Made by a program: the position numbers and the translations under genes. Source: Folioceros fuciformis (lineage: Eukaryota; Anthocerotophyta; Anthocerotopsida; Anthocerotales). From it: 40,390 bases of DNA. Under the pieces are notes generated by a model, which searched no databases, was not told the DNA's origin, and saw nothing but the letters and a program-made list of their open reading frames with translations. This document shows, piece by piece, positions 19,404-28,343 of the stretch. How positions within the stretch are numbered: the first letter of the stretch is position 1; every line of letters starts with the position of its first letter. Location of the stretch: positions 1-40,390 of the forward strand of contig JBNGIO010005880.1 of NCBI GenBank assembly GCA_049999805.1, read 5' to 3'.

Positions 19404-21488
19404 TTAAGAACTCACCTGCGTCCAGCTTCCTTGATATGGGGTATGCTTGTCATCCCCAACTAGAAAGCTATGCACCAGCCCCCCTTCGTCTGTCCACCAG
19501 CTCTGACCTGGCTGCTTCCTTGCTCTGAGTCTTGTTCTCATCACCTCCAACTCCAATGCCTGCTCCCACATCCGGGCACCCTTGTATATGTTCGACATGA
19601 GCACATATGCTGCGGCATCTTCCTTGTCTAGCTTCACTGCTTCATTGAACGCATGGCGTCCCACCTCCACACTTCCCCACTTTTGACAAGCGCCCAACAG
19701 GGTGTGCCAAACTGAAGCATTCGGCCAAACAGGCATGGATCTCACAAAAGCTAGCGCCTCATCCAGTTTTCCTGCACGGCCCAGGAGATCCACCATGCAC
19801 GCATAGTGCTCAACGGTTGCTTCAATGCCATACTGTCCACTCATCGCCTCGAAGTGCTCCCACCCCTTCTCCACTAGACCTACATGACTGCATACTCTTA
19901 GTACACTAAGAAATGTGATGCCGTCTGGCCGAACACCGTACTCTCTCATTCTCCGAACCAAGTCGAAGACTACTTCACTCTCTCCTTGAGAAGTGTAGCC
20001 TGCAATCAGCGCGCTCCAGGCGACCATATCTCTTTTCGAAGACGCATCAAACACCGCCTGGGCCTCAACCATGCTCCCGGACTTCCCGTACATGTGTATC
20101 AAACTACCAACAAACACGTCAGCTTGAAAGCCTTGCTTTACTATCTGCTGATGTAGCTGCCTTCCGAGATACAACGCAGCCACATTAGCACACGCCTGCA
20201 GGAGGCACAAAAACGTCACCGAATCAGCTGCAACCATGCCTTCTTGCATAGCCCTATAGAGAGAAAGGGCTTCCTGCCCCAAGCCCTGCTGGGAATACCC
20301 TGCTAATATGGCATTCCATGTCACTACATTTTTCTGACCAAGTCCATCAAACAGTTTCCGGGCATCCTCCAAGCTCCCACACTTGGCATACATGTTCACC
20401 AAACTGTTGGCTACCATCACATCAGCTTCATGTCCTTGTTCTCTGATCTGCGTATGAAGTTGTTTGCCTTTCTCCAATGCTCGAGTGCCCACTCGAGTGC
20501 ATGCCTGCAAGAGGCACACAAATGTGATGGAATCAGGGACAGCGATTCCCTCTTCTAACATAGCACAGTGAAGGTCAAGGGCTTCTTGACCCATTCCCTG
20601 CTGGGAGTATCCTGCTATCATCGCAGTCCAAGTCACCACATCTTTGTGATCAAGCGAATCAAACAATTCCCTTGCATCTTCCATACTGCCACACTTTGCA
20701 TACATGTGCACCAAACTGTTTGCTACAAAACTGTCAGCTTCATGTCCCTGTTTCCTTATTTGCAAATGAAGATCCTTTCCCTTCTCCAATGCCATTTTGC
20801 CCACGCTTGTGCACGCCTGCAGGAGGCACACAAATGTGACAGCATTGGGTACAGCAATGCCTTCCTCTTCCATGGCACTATAAAGACGGAGGGCTTCCTG
20901 CCCCATGCCCTGCTTAGAATATCCTGCTATCATGGCAGTCCAGGTCACAACATTTTTTTCAGCGAGTTTATCAAACACACTATGTGCATCCTCCAAGCTG
21001 CCACATTTAGCATACATGTCCACCAAGCAACTCGAAACGAATACATCCGGGTCGATGCCACTGGCCAAAACATCTGCATGCACCTGCTGGCCAGCTTTCA
21101 AGTCCGAGGCCTTTGCACAAGCCTGAAGAGCTGCCACAAATACATGACCGTCTGGCTTTACATTGGACCTGCGCATCCGATGATACAGTTGTATGGCCTG
21201 CTTGCCTTGTCCGTGTTCAACGTGAGCAGAGATTATGGCTGACCAGGTGAAGGCATCTGCCTCAATAATCGCTTCAAACACATTCATCGCGTCTTGCAAC
21301 CTGCCATGAGAAGCATACATCCGCAGGATGTGGAAGCCCACGAACGTATCCGAATGGTATCCCTTTTGAACCGCGAAAGCATGAACGCGGCTGCCCAGAA
21401 CAAGATCCTGATTGATTAGACATCCCTTCAAAATAGCGAGGAAGAGGGATTTGGAAATATAACGGAATGTCCGCACCAGGACTTCCAT
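19404..21488 (-). CDS. PLS-class PPR protein, truncated after E2
   Basis: Open frame of 694 residues from the first ATG (21488). It has P-L-S triplets with MYAKCGS cores, an S2-like VEHYACMVDLLGRAGKLDEA segment, E1, and E2 with a PG box (KQPGQSWW near 658-665) and LVHSFLVGDDKH. There is no DYW deaminase. PPR homology continues upstream without a stop to about 21827 (the segment before the ATG reads RRLCREGHLTEALEA, like the start of the repeats in its relatives). The real N-terminus is therefore probably further right, perhaps spliced; an ATG in another frame at 21981 is a candidate. At the 3' end a strong donor (CAG|GTGAGT, GT at 19415-19414) lies just before the stop. An acceptor at 19357 would add 62 unrelated residues, but the intron would be only 58 bp. 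Role: organellar RNA binding or editing, inferred. Confidence 0.85.
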   Translation of the reverse strand: MEVLVRTFRYISKSLFLAILKGCLINQDLVLGSRVHAFAVQKGYHSDTFVGFHILRMYASHGRLQDAMNVFEAIIEADAFTWSAIISAHVEHGQGKQAIQLYHRMRRSNVKPDGHVFVAALQACAKASDLKAGQQVHADVLASGIDPDVFVSSCLVDMYAKCGSLEDAHSVFDKLAEKNVVTWTAMIAGYSKQGMGQEALRLYSAMEEEGIAVPNAVTFVCLLQACTSVGKMALEKGKDLHLQIRKQGHEADSFVANSLVHMYAKCGSMEDARELFDSLDHKDVVTWTAMIAGYSQQGMGQEALDLHCAMLEEGIAVPDSITFVCLLQACTRVGTRALEKGKQLHTQIREQGHEADVMVANSLVNMYAKCGSLEDARKLFDGLGQKNVVTWNAILAGYSQQGLGQEALSLYRAMQEGMVAADSVTFLCLLQACANVAALYLGRQLHQQIVKQGFQADVFVGSLIHMYGKSGSMVEAQAVFDASSKRDMVAWSALIAGYTSQGESEVVFDLVRRMREYGVRPDGITFLSVLRVCSHVGLVEKGWEHFEAMSGQYGIEATVEHYACMVDLLGRAGKLDEALAFVRSMPVWPNASVWHTLLGACQKWGSVEVGRHAFNEAVKLDKEDAAAYVLMSNIYKGARMWEQALELEVMRTRLRARKQPGQSWWTDEGGLVHSFLVGDDKHTPYQGSWTQVSS

Positions 21489-22267
21489 AGCCTCAAGAGC
21501 CTCCGTGAGATGCCCCTCGCGACATAGCCTTCTTACAACCTCACCTGTTATGCCCCAATCTTGAACTGCAGACCTGGTAGGGTGAGGATCATACCCTACG
21601 CTACCATGGGAGGCACAACGACCTATCCTCGAATCTGAAACACCAAGGTGTGCATGTCTCCACGTTGGATTGCGGAAGTTGATATCCCGGGACTGTGTAG
21701 CCCAGAGGCGAAGTGAGTCACGACCCCTCTCCTTTAGCCTGTTCTGCCACCCAAGTGGGTGCCGACCCTCGATGGAAGCCTCAACCAGATGTCCTGCTAA
21801 GGTGCTGCACCCGTTGGCTCCTGGAAATCAGGCGGCCGGAAGCTCTCCGTACCTCTAGCCCACCACCCATAACTCCCAGAGCATTCCGTGAGATCTTGGA
21901 TGCGAATAGGCATCCAGTCGTTGCCGAGGACAACCTGGGATAGCATGGCCTTGTTCTTGAGGCGACCAAGCTTGGATGTCATGCGCGACACACTGCAACC
22001 TCAGCCACCAACGCACAGCCAGGTAAGCACTTCAAGCCATAGTTGGCGGACTGTAGTTGCGGCAAATAGCTGCAGCCTGTGAGGGTGGTGGGTATGGTGC
22101 TTGGTACACCACCAAGCGGGGGCCATCTCTTTGCGTTCAAGACTCCGCCTTGTAGCTCAGGTGCCTTTGCTATCTGTAAAAAAAAGGCGTCTGCACTGTC
22201 CTGCTTGAGGGTGGTGCAGTCATGCAACCCACTGTCCGCCTCAACAACCGAATGCTTTGCCTGCAAT
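21489..22267. other. Divergent intergenic region of two PPR genes
   Basis: This region separates the divergent minus-strand PPR gene and the DYW:KP PPR gene at 22268. About 340 bases next to 21488 are still open in the minus-strand PPR frame and are probably coding or formerly coding. On the plus side the DYW:KP frame is open back to about 22079 with an ATG at 22094, but conservation with the paralogue begins only at the ATG at 22268. Confidence 0.5.
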
Positions 22268-24883
22268 ATGGCAACAATATGGGCTCCGGATTCATTGTGG
22301 ACCCAGCATATTGGTGGCTGGACCGGGATTGTACGACGAGCTCCTGCTCACCTTGACTTAGCTTCGAGTCAATTGCTAGGAAAGAATCAAGCCTCCAGAT
22401 GCAACAGTGTAAGGAGCACTGCACCTCTACCTCCGAGAAAAAGTGTGGGTGGGAAAGAATTTCCCGGCGATGCTGGTCACCAGGATCAGGATCGCTTGTG
22501 GGAACACCTTTTTCTGGAGCCTAACATGTGGTGGGACAACAGGCGAGACAAGAAGAGCTCCCGTGCGCCAGACTTTCGGCGTAAGGGGTCCGGTGAGGTC
22601 CTCTGCTTAAACAGCACGTTCAAGCCAGCTTGGGTGGATGAGCAGCTTGTGTCTTTGGATATACAGATGGGTCATGGTAACTCTCCTTCCAAGTCCGGCT
22701 CCCCGGATAAGGATAAACCTGAGCCTGGCAGGCAATCAGGATCGGAGATGGGCGTCGTAAAAGCTGTAAGCGTGGTTACACTATGTGAGCAGGGGAGGCT
22801 TACCGAGGCCGTGGGGGCCCTGGAATCTCTGGCGAAGACGGATTCTGCTATTTCCCAGTCTCTGTTTTACACGGTCCTGAAACTGTGTGCAGCTAAGAAG
22901 GATCTGGTTGCAGGGCAACGAGTTCATGACCTCACTGTGAAACTTGGGTACGAATTGGATGCATACCTGGGGAATCATATATTGCGCATGTATGCAGCTG
23001 GAGGTAGGCTAAAGGAAGCCATGGATGTGCTCATTAGGGTTGCCAAACCGAATGCTTTCATGTGGTTTTCCATAATCTCTGCATATGCGAAGCATGGGAA
23101 GTACAAGGTGGCCATCCAACTGTACCATGAGATGCGTAGGTCAGACGTGAAGGCGGATGCCCACGTCTTTGCAGCTGCCCTTCAAGCCTGTGCATCTGCC
23201 GCAGACTTGGAATCTGGTAGAAAAGTGCACTCTGATGTGTTGGACAGTGGCATTCCTCCCAACATGTTTGTTGGAAACTGCCTGGTGGACATGTATGCAA
23301 AATGTGGCGAACTGGAAGATGCACGACAGGCCTTTGACAGCTTGGCCAGAAAGGATGTGGTGACATGGACAGCCCTGATTGCCGGGTATGCACAGCAAGG
23401 GCTCGGCCAGGAGGCACTTGTACTATATGGAGAAATGGAACAAGAGGGCCTGTTTGCGGCTAACGATGTGACTTTCGCTTGCCTTTTGAAGGCCTGTGCG
23501 AGCACTGGTGCCATTCAGAAGGGCAGGCAGTTGCACTCACAGATTGTCGAAAGGGGACAGCTGAATAACATAGTGTTGGGCAATTGCCTGGTAGACATGT
23601 ATGCAAAATGTGGTGAACTGGGAGATGCACGCCAGGTTTTTAACAGCTTGGCCACAAAGGATGTGGTGACGTGGACGGCGCTGATTGCTGGGTATGCCCA
23701 GCAAGGGCTGGGGCATGAGGCTATTGTTTTGTATGAGCAAATGGAGCAGGAGGGTCTGATTGTGGCCAACCATGTGACTTTTGCTTGCCTTCTGAAGGCC
23801 TGTGCAAGCGCTGGTGCCTTACAGATAGGAAGGCATCTGCATTCACAGATTGTAGAAAGAGGACAGCTGGGTGACATCCTGGTCGGTAACGGCCTGGTGG
23901 ACATGTATGCAAAATGTGGCGAAATGGAAGATGCACGGCAGGTTTTTGACAGCTTAGCCACGAAGGATGTGGTGACATGGACGGCTCTCATATCTGGCTT
24001 TGGTACTTGTGATGAAAGTCGCAACGCACTTGCATGTTTTGAAGAGATGCTAATAGCTGGTGTCCGGCCCAATGATGCTACTTTCACTTGCCTTTTAGCA
24101 GCATGCAGTCATGAGGGACTGGTGAACGAGGGTCGCAGGCACTTCAATACCATGGTCCAAGAGTATGGCATAAAACCTACCACTGACCATTACGCTTGCA
24201 TGATTGAGCTTCTTGGGCGTGCAGGCCATTTAGATGAGGCGGAGAACATGCTCTTGTCGTGTGAGGGCCGAAGTAACATTGTGGGCTTGACCTCTTTGCT
24301 GAATGCCTGCAAATGTCACGGGGATATAGAGAGAGCGACGAGGTGTTTCCAAAGCCTGGTTAGACTGGATCCTCAGTATGCGCCCGCTTATGTGCTGATG
24401 GCCAATGCGTATGCAGATGCAGGTAGGCGGGCTGAGGTAGAGAGGATCGAAACGCTGAGAAGGGCAGCAGGAGCGTACAAGAAACCTGCAGTGGCGGGCA
24501 TTGAGGTGAACACGCAGGTACATACATTTGTAGTTGGAGAAAATAGAGATGGTGTCGGGGTCAAGGTAGAGAGCATGAATGCACGTCTGAAGCAGGAAGG
24601 GGGACACGTTCCCCACACAAAGTTGGTGTTAAAGCCCTTGTCCGAGACGGAAAAGGAAGATGCACTTTGTGGGCACGCTGAGAAGCTAGCCCTGGCGTTT
24701 GGTCTGTTGAACACTCCGAGTGGCACACCTCTGCTGGTAACAAAGAATCTGCGCATGTGTAGTGACTGCCATAGTTCCACCGAGGTCATGTCAAGGGTTG
24801 AAAAGAGAGGCATTGTAGTAAGGGATGGGTACCGTGTGCATCGATTCGAAGGTGGTCGGTGCAGTTGCAAAGGTCGACCGTAG
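22268..24883 (+). CDS. PPR RNA-editing factor with DYW:KP domain, shorter paralogue
   Basis: Intronless, 871 residues from the ATG at 22268. I chose this start because its MATIW opening matches MATVW of the paralogue at 10389; the frame is open 63 codons further upstream. The layout matches the paralogue: basic N-terminal targeting-like region, WWDNRRDKKSS linker, P-L-S repeats, E1/E2, and KKPAVAGIEV (KKP at 738-740) in place of the PG box. The deaminase-like domain has HAE at 803-805, CSDC at 831-834, His858 and CSC at 865-867, and the chain ends KGRP. It has three fewer triplets than the paralogue (304 residues shorter overall). The expected product is an organellar U-to-C editing factor of the DYW:KP class, with a shorter RNA footprint by about nine motifs. 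It lies head-to-head with the minus-strand PPR gene. Confidence 0.95.
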   Translation: MATIWAPDSLWTQHIGGWTGIVRRAPAHLDLASSQLLGKNQASRCNSVRSTAPLPPRKSVGGKEFPGDAGHQDQDRLWEHLFLEPNMWWDNRRDKKSSRAPDFRRKGSGEVLCLNSTFKPAWVDEQLVSLDIQMGHGNSPSKSGSPDKDKPEPGRQSGSEMGVVKAVSVVTLCEQGRLTEAVGALESLAKTDSAISQSLFYTVLKLCAAKKDLVAGQRVHDLTVKLGYELDAYLGNHILRMYAAGGRLKEAMDVLIRVAKPNAFMWFSIISAYAKHGKYKVAIQLYHEMRRSDVKADAHVFAAALQACASAADLESGRKVHSDVLDSGIPPNMFVGNCLVDMYAKCGELEDARQAFDSLARKDVVTWTALIAGYAQQGLGQEALVLYGEMEQEGLFAANDVTFACLLKACASTGAIQKGRQLHSQIVERGQLNNIVLGNCLVDMYAKCGELGDARQVFNSLATKDVVTWTALIAGYAQQGLGHEAIVLYEQMEQEGLIVANHVTFACLLKACASAGALQIGRHLHSQIVERGQLGDILVGNGLVDMYAKCGEMEDARQVFDSLATKDVVTWTALISGFGTCDESRNALACFEEMLIAGVRPNDATFTCLLAACSHEGLVNEGRRHFNTMVQEYGIKPTTDHYACMIELLGRAGHLDEAENMLLSCEGRSNIVGLTSLLNACKCHGDIERATRCFQSLVRLDPQYAPAYVLMANAYADAGRRAEVERIETLRRAAGAYKKPAVAGIEVNTQVHTFVVGENRDGVGVKVESMNARLKQEGGHVPHTKLVLKPLSETEKEDALCGHAEKLALAFGLLNTPSGTPLLVTKNLRMCSDCHSSTEVMSRVEKRGIVVRDGYRVHRFEGGRCSCKGRP
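23354..23965 (+). repeat. 306-bp coding tandem repeat, two units
   Basis: KDVVTW boundaries at 23354, 23660 and 23966 are exactly 306 bp apart, the same unit as in the paralogue at 11469-12998, but with two copies instead of five. Confidence 0.92.
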
Positions 24884-24960
24884 GCAGTCGAGAACCGACT
24901 AGCTAATGCTCAATCAGCAGGTCAAATGCGACACAGGGGAGGGTGTCAGGATTTTCTTAC

Positions 24961-25257
24961 CCAAACTGCGCCATCGTGAATTGCCCTGGCAAATGTGGCG
25001 GAGGCAATGAACACTAGAGTGAAGTCCCCAGCAAAATTCGTTCCGAGTTCAAGAATGAGGCGAAGGGGAATGCTGGACGACTCGTCGCGGCTTCCGAAGC
25101 ACAGGTTCCTCAATGGGCAATTGACTAGTTCAGCCGCCCATGGAGCCAGCTTGGGTGCCGAGAAGATGGGGCCCGTGCTGACCACAACCTCCACAGTAGC
25201 TACAGCTGCTATGCAACCTCGGCTGACGAACTTGGCTCCGATCCATAGGCTCAACAC
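24961..25257 (-). pseudogene. Orphan first exon resembling a NIP aquaporin
   Basis: The minus-strand frame reads TGPIFSAPKLAPW, then PLRLILELGTNFAGDFTLVF and IASATFARAIHDGAVW. It ends at a good donor (TTTGG|GTAAGA, GT at 24960-24959). The layout fits the N-terminal tail plus first membrane helix of a NIP-type aquaporin (compare the family pattern A-E-x-x-G-T-F-x-L-x-F), with an intron close to the usual first NIP position. There is no in-frame ATG (only GTG at 25257, after a stop). I found no NPA-containing exon downstream before the PPR gene that ends at 24883. It may be a truncated gene, or the first exon of a gene whose remaining exons are lost or displaced. Identification rests on one helix, so it is tentative. 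Confidence 0.4.
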
Positions 25258-25955
25258 GACGGATTGCTACAACGCAAACAGCTGCAAATTTCATCTCCTG
25301 ACAAGCGGACGAGTCTATGTAACGGCTTCTTATGTGGAAGGTCCAGGCTCCGCGCTCCGCACCTTGTCTGATGACTGGAAGCAAAACGAGATTTGTCTCC
25401 TCCTTGACAAAACACTCGTTAAAAACTAGGTCCCTTTCCGAGCTTCTGGTCGTTCCATCCTTTCGATGCGCAGATGTTCGAAGCTGATTGTAGTGAGCCA
25501 GCCAGCATCGGAAAAATCTCCAGGGGTGTGCAACGCGTGTAGAACTTTGCACACTCTGACATCTGTATTGCGGGGATTCGAACTTCACAGGCCTCTCATG
25601 TGTCCAGGTCCCACCCGTCCCTTTATGTCGCTTCCCGGGCAGGTACCTGATGTAAGGACGCATCTCCCCTGGACAGGTCAACCACCAGGAATCACTGCGG
25701 ATGCCTCCCCTATCAGCGGCCAACCACATGAGCCACACCGCACGACACAGACAACTCTCCAGTTCCTTCACACCAGCTTGCACGCACGTGTTGCCCTGCT
25801 GATTCCATCGCCTAACATCCCTTTGACTGATGTTCAGCCGGCCGTAAGACCAAACGGTATAGACCCTCCTGGTAAATAGCTGTATGCCTCTACAAACCAA
25901 CCGGGAAGCTATCAGTCTTCAGGTGCGGGGAGGAGAAACTGGCTCGGTCGAGGAG
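25258..25955. other. Intergenic upstream of lectin receptor kinase
   Basis: About 700 bases with no supported gene. A 256-codon minus-strand frame crosses it, but its composition is unlike any family I recognise. The region should contain the promoter and leader of the receptor kinase gene at 25956. Confidence 0.5.
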
Positions 25956-28343
25956 ATGTCGAAGCACAGCGAGAAGGTAGCGGCGTATCTGACCCACCTC
26001 TTCTTGCTCCTCGCCATCCTCTTCCCGACACTATGTTCGACCCAGAACATGTCCTCAACGCAGAACAGCACCAGCTTCAGGGTCACCAACTTCACCTCCT
26101 CCGCCGTCCTGGTGTCAGGGGACTCGGCAGTGCAACCCGACGGCTCCCTGCTGATGACGGTGAACTCGAGCGGCGTCTCAGGCCCGTCTCTCAAATCCCG
26201 CGCCGTCTACTCCACCCCGGTCCAGTTCGCGGACGCGGTCTCCGGCACTGCGGCCTCCTTCAACACCTCCTTCACCTTCGCCATTCTCTCCGCCAACGGC
26301 ACCGAGAAGGGCGACGGCATGACCTTCATCATCACTCCCGAGCCCGGGGTCCCCAAATCCATCTACAGCGCGGGAGGTAACCTGGCTCTCTACGACGTCC
26401 TGCAGTACAACGTCTCCAACTCCAGCATCCATGTGGTGGCCGTGGAATTTGACACCTTCTCCAGCCCGCCCGACCCAGTGGGCGACCACGTCGGAGTGGA
26501 CATCAACTCCTACATCTCTGCCAAGGCGGAAGTCCTCCCTCCAGGCCTCGCCCCCCTCAATACCTCCTCCACCAGGCAACGCCTCACGGCATGGATCGAC
26601 TACGATGCGGTGGCCGGGCAGCTAGACGTCTTCCTCGCCCACGCCCCCTCCCAGAAGGGAGCCGCCACTCAAGTCCTCTCGTACGGTCCACTCGCCATCT
26701 CCCAGTACGTGACCCCCAACTCCTATGTCGGCTTCACCGCCGCCACCGGGTCCTTCTTCGAGCTCCACGCCGTGTTCGACTGGAACTTCTCCAGCAGCCT
26801 GGTGCCCAATCCGCTCTTGTCTTCCCCGCCTCTCTTTCCTCCTGCGCCGGCTCCGGCTCCGGCTCCAGCCCCAGGTCTGGGGCTACTGGGCGGTGTGAAG
26901 TCCGGGAAATCTTCGCACACCGGCCTGATTGCTGGTGTGGTCGTGGGAGGTGTGGGAGCTCTGCTTTTGGTGCTGCTGGCGCTTGTGGTGCTGTTCCGGA
27001 GGAGGAGGTCGCTGGAGAGGAGGAAGTTAATTCCGGGAGGGGACGCGGGGCAGGATCTGTCGAGCTCGTGGATGGAGTTGTATGCTGCGGATGTGAATTT
27101 CGGGCCGCGCAGGTTCTCGCACGCCGAAGTAAGCTCCGCCACGAACCACTTCGAGCAGAGTGCTTTGCTGGGGCAGGGCGGATTCGGGAGCGTGTACAAG
27201 GGGGTCATGGCTGGTACGGTGGCGGGGACGACGGTGGATGTGGCCGTGAAGAGGGTGTCCAGGACGTCGAGGCAGGGAGAAAGGGAATTCCGAGCGGAGG
27301 TGCTGAGCATCGGGAGGCTGCGGCACAGGAACTTGGTGCCGCTCGTTGGATGGTGCCATGACCAGGGGGAGCTGCTGTTGTTGTACGAGCTCATGCCCAA
27401 CGGAAGCCTAGACAGATGGCTCTACCGCAGCGGCACTCACCACCACATTGAAGGGTATCCGGAATCGGATACGTCTGGCAAGGCGCAGGTGCTGCCGTGG
27501 GGAGACAGGTACAATGTCCTGTGCGGGGTTGCATCTGCCATCGTCTACCTGCACGTGGAGTGGGAGAAATGCATCGTCCATCGAGACATCAAGGCCAGCA
27601 ATGTGATGCTGGACGCTCAGATGAATGCTAGGTTAGGGGACTTTGGGCTGGCCAGACTCACGGACCATCGGTACGGGGACGGCGACCACTCCGCTACCTC
27701 CACGGCGGTCGCGGGAACCCGGGGTTATCTCGCACCGGAGTACGCGGTATCGGGGAAGTCGACTCCCGAGTCGGACGTGTTCAGCTTCGGGGTTTTGGCG
27801 TTGTCTGTGGCGACCGGTCGCCGGCCGTATGAGCCGGTAGGAGAGGACGAGCAGTATCTGGTGGACTGGGTGTGGAGTTGGCAGGAGTGTCATAGGCTGG
27901 AGGACGTGGTGGATGCGAGGCTGGAGGGAGATTTTAATGAGGAGCAGTTGCTGCGGGTTTTGAAGGTTGGCTTGTTGTGCACACATCCGGATCCCAAGGC
28001 CCGGCTTCCCAGCCAGGTGTTATTCCAGATGCTCAAGGGTGATAGTGAGCTGCCGTCGTTGCCGGCCTCTAGGCCTGTGGCAATTTATGTGAGCGAGTTT
28101 ACCGTGCCGTCTGTGGATTCTAATTTGTCGGGTTTGGAGAGCAACGTGGCGGAGAAGAAGGCGGGGTCCGGAGATGTGCAGTATCCGGAGCCGGTTGAGA
28201 CGAGCCACACGGAGTCCTATCCCAGTGATTCCAGCCTCGCGTATCGCAGTGACGCGGGAAGTCAGCCGGATAGTGAGAAGCATCCGGGTGGTAATGCCGG
28301 GCGCGGGGCTGGCAGCGTAGGTTCTTTTGTCCAACCTAGATAG
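25956..28343 (+). CDS. L-type lectin-domain receptor kinase
   Basis: Intronless, 795 residues from the ATG at 25956, which places a signal peptide directly at the N-terminus (YLTHLFLLLAILFP). An ATG 24 codons upstream (25884) is in frame but would bury the signal. Residues about 33-285 form a legume-lectin domain (VEFDTF, DHVGVDINSYIS, YVGFTAATG, FDWNFSS) with many N-glycosylation sequons. A Pro-Ala hinge follows near residue 295-308, one membrane helix at about 323-347, an RRRR stop-transfer, and a kinase domain. Kinase landmarks are GQGGFGSVYKG (from 406), catalytic Lys432, HRD at 542-544 followed by IKASN, DFG at 562-564, and a GTRGYLAPEY segment; it is an RD kinase. Asp replaces Asn in the usual NHVG metal or sugar-binding motif, so sugar binding may be altered. 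Family members sense extracellular signals at the plasma membrane in defence or pollen development. Confidence 0.96.
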   Translation: MSKHSEKVAAYLTHLFLLLAILFPTLCSTQNMSSTQNSTSFRVTNFTSSAVLVSGDSAVQPDGSLLMTVNSSGVSGPSLKSRAVYSTPVQFADAVSGTAASFNTSFTFAILSANGTEKGDGMTFIITPEPGVPKSIYSAGGNLALYDVLQYNVSNSSIHVVAVEFDTFSSPPDPVGDHVGVDINSYISAKAEVLPPGLAPLNTSSTRQRLTAWIDYDAVAGQLDVFLAHAPSQKGAATQVLSYGPLAISQYVTPNSYVGFTAATGSFFELHAVFDWNFSSSLVPNPLLSSPPLFPPAPAPAPAPAPGLGLLGGVKSGKSSHTGLIAGVVVGGVGALLLVLLALVVLFRRRRSLERRKLIPGGDAGQDLSSSWMELYAADVNFGPRRFSHAEVSSATNHFEQSALLGQGGFGSVYKGVMAGTVAGTTVDVAVKRVSRTSRQGEREFRAEVLSIGRLRHRNLVPLVGWCHDQGELLLLYELMPNGSLDRWLYRSGTHHHIEGYPESDTSGKAQVLPWGDRYNVLCGVASAIVYLHVEWEKCIVHRDIKASNVMLDAQMNARLGDFGLARLTDHRYGDGDHSATSTAVAGTRGYLAPEYAVSGKSTPESDVFSFGVLALSVATGRRPYEPVGEDEQYLVDWVWSWQECHRLEDVVDARLEGDFNEEQLLRVLKVGLLCTHPDPKARLPSQVLFQMLKGDSELPSLPASRPVAIYVSEFTVPSVDSNLSGLESNVAEKKAGSGDVQYPEPVETSHTESYPSDSSLAYRSDAGSQPDSEKHPGGNAGRGAGSVGSFVQPR

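Noticed and set aside
25565-25590. TTCGAAT sequence resembling a tRNA T-loop on the minus strand.
   Set aside because: Flanking bases do not form a T-stem and no acceptor, D or anticodon arms are present.
25130-25900. 256-codon open frame on the minus strand upstream of the receptor kinase.
   Set aside because: No recognisable domain, irregular composition, and it overlaps the aquaporin-like exon in another frame; probably chance.
26178-27400. Long antisense frames inside the lectin receptor kinase gene.
   Set aside because: Shadows of a GC-rich coding sequence; the plus-strand frame has full domain structure.
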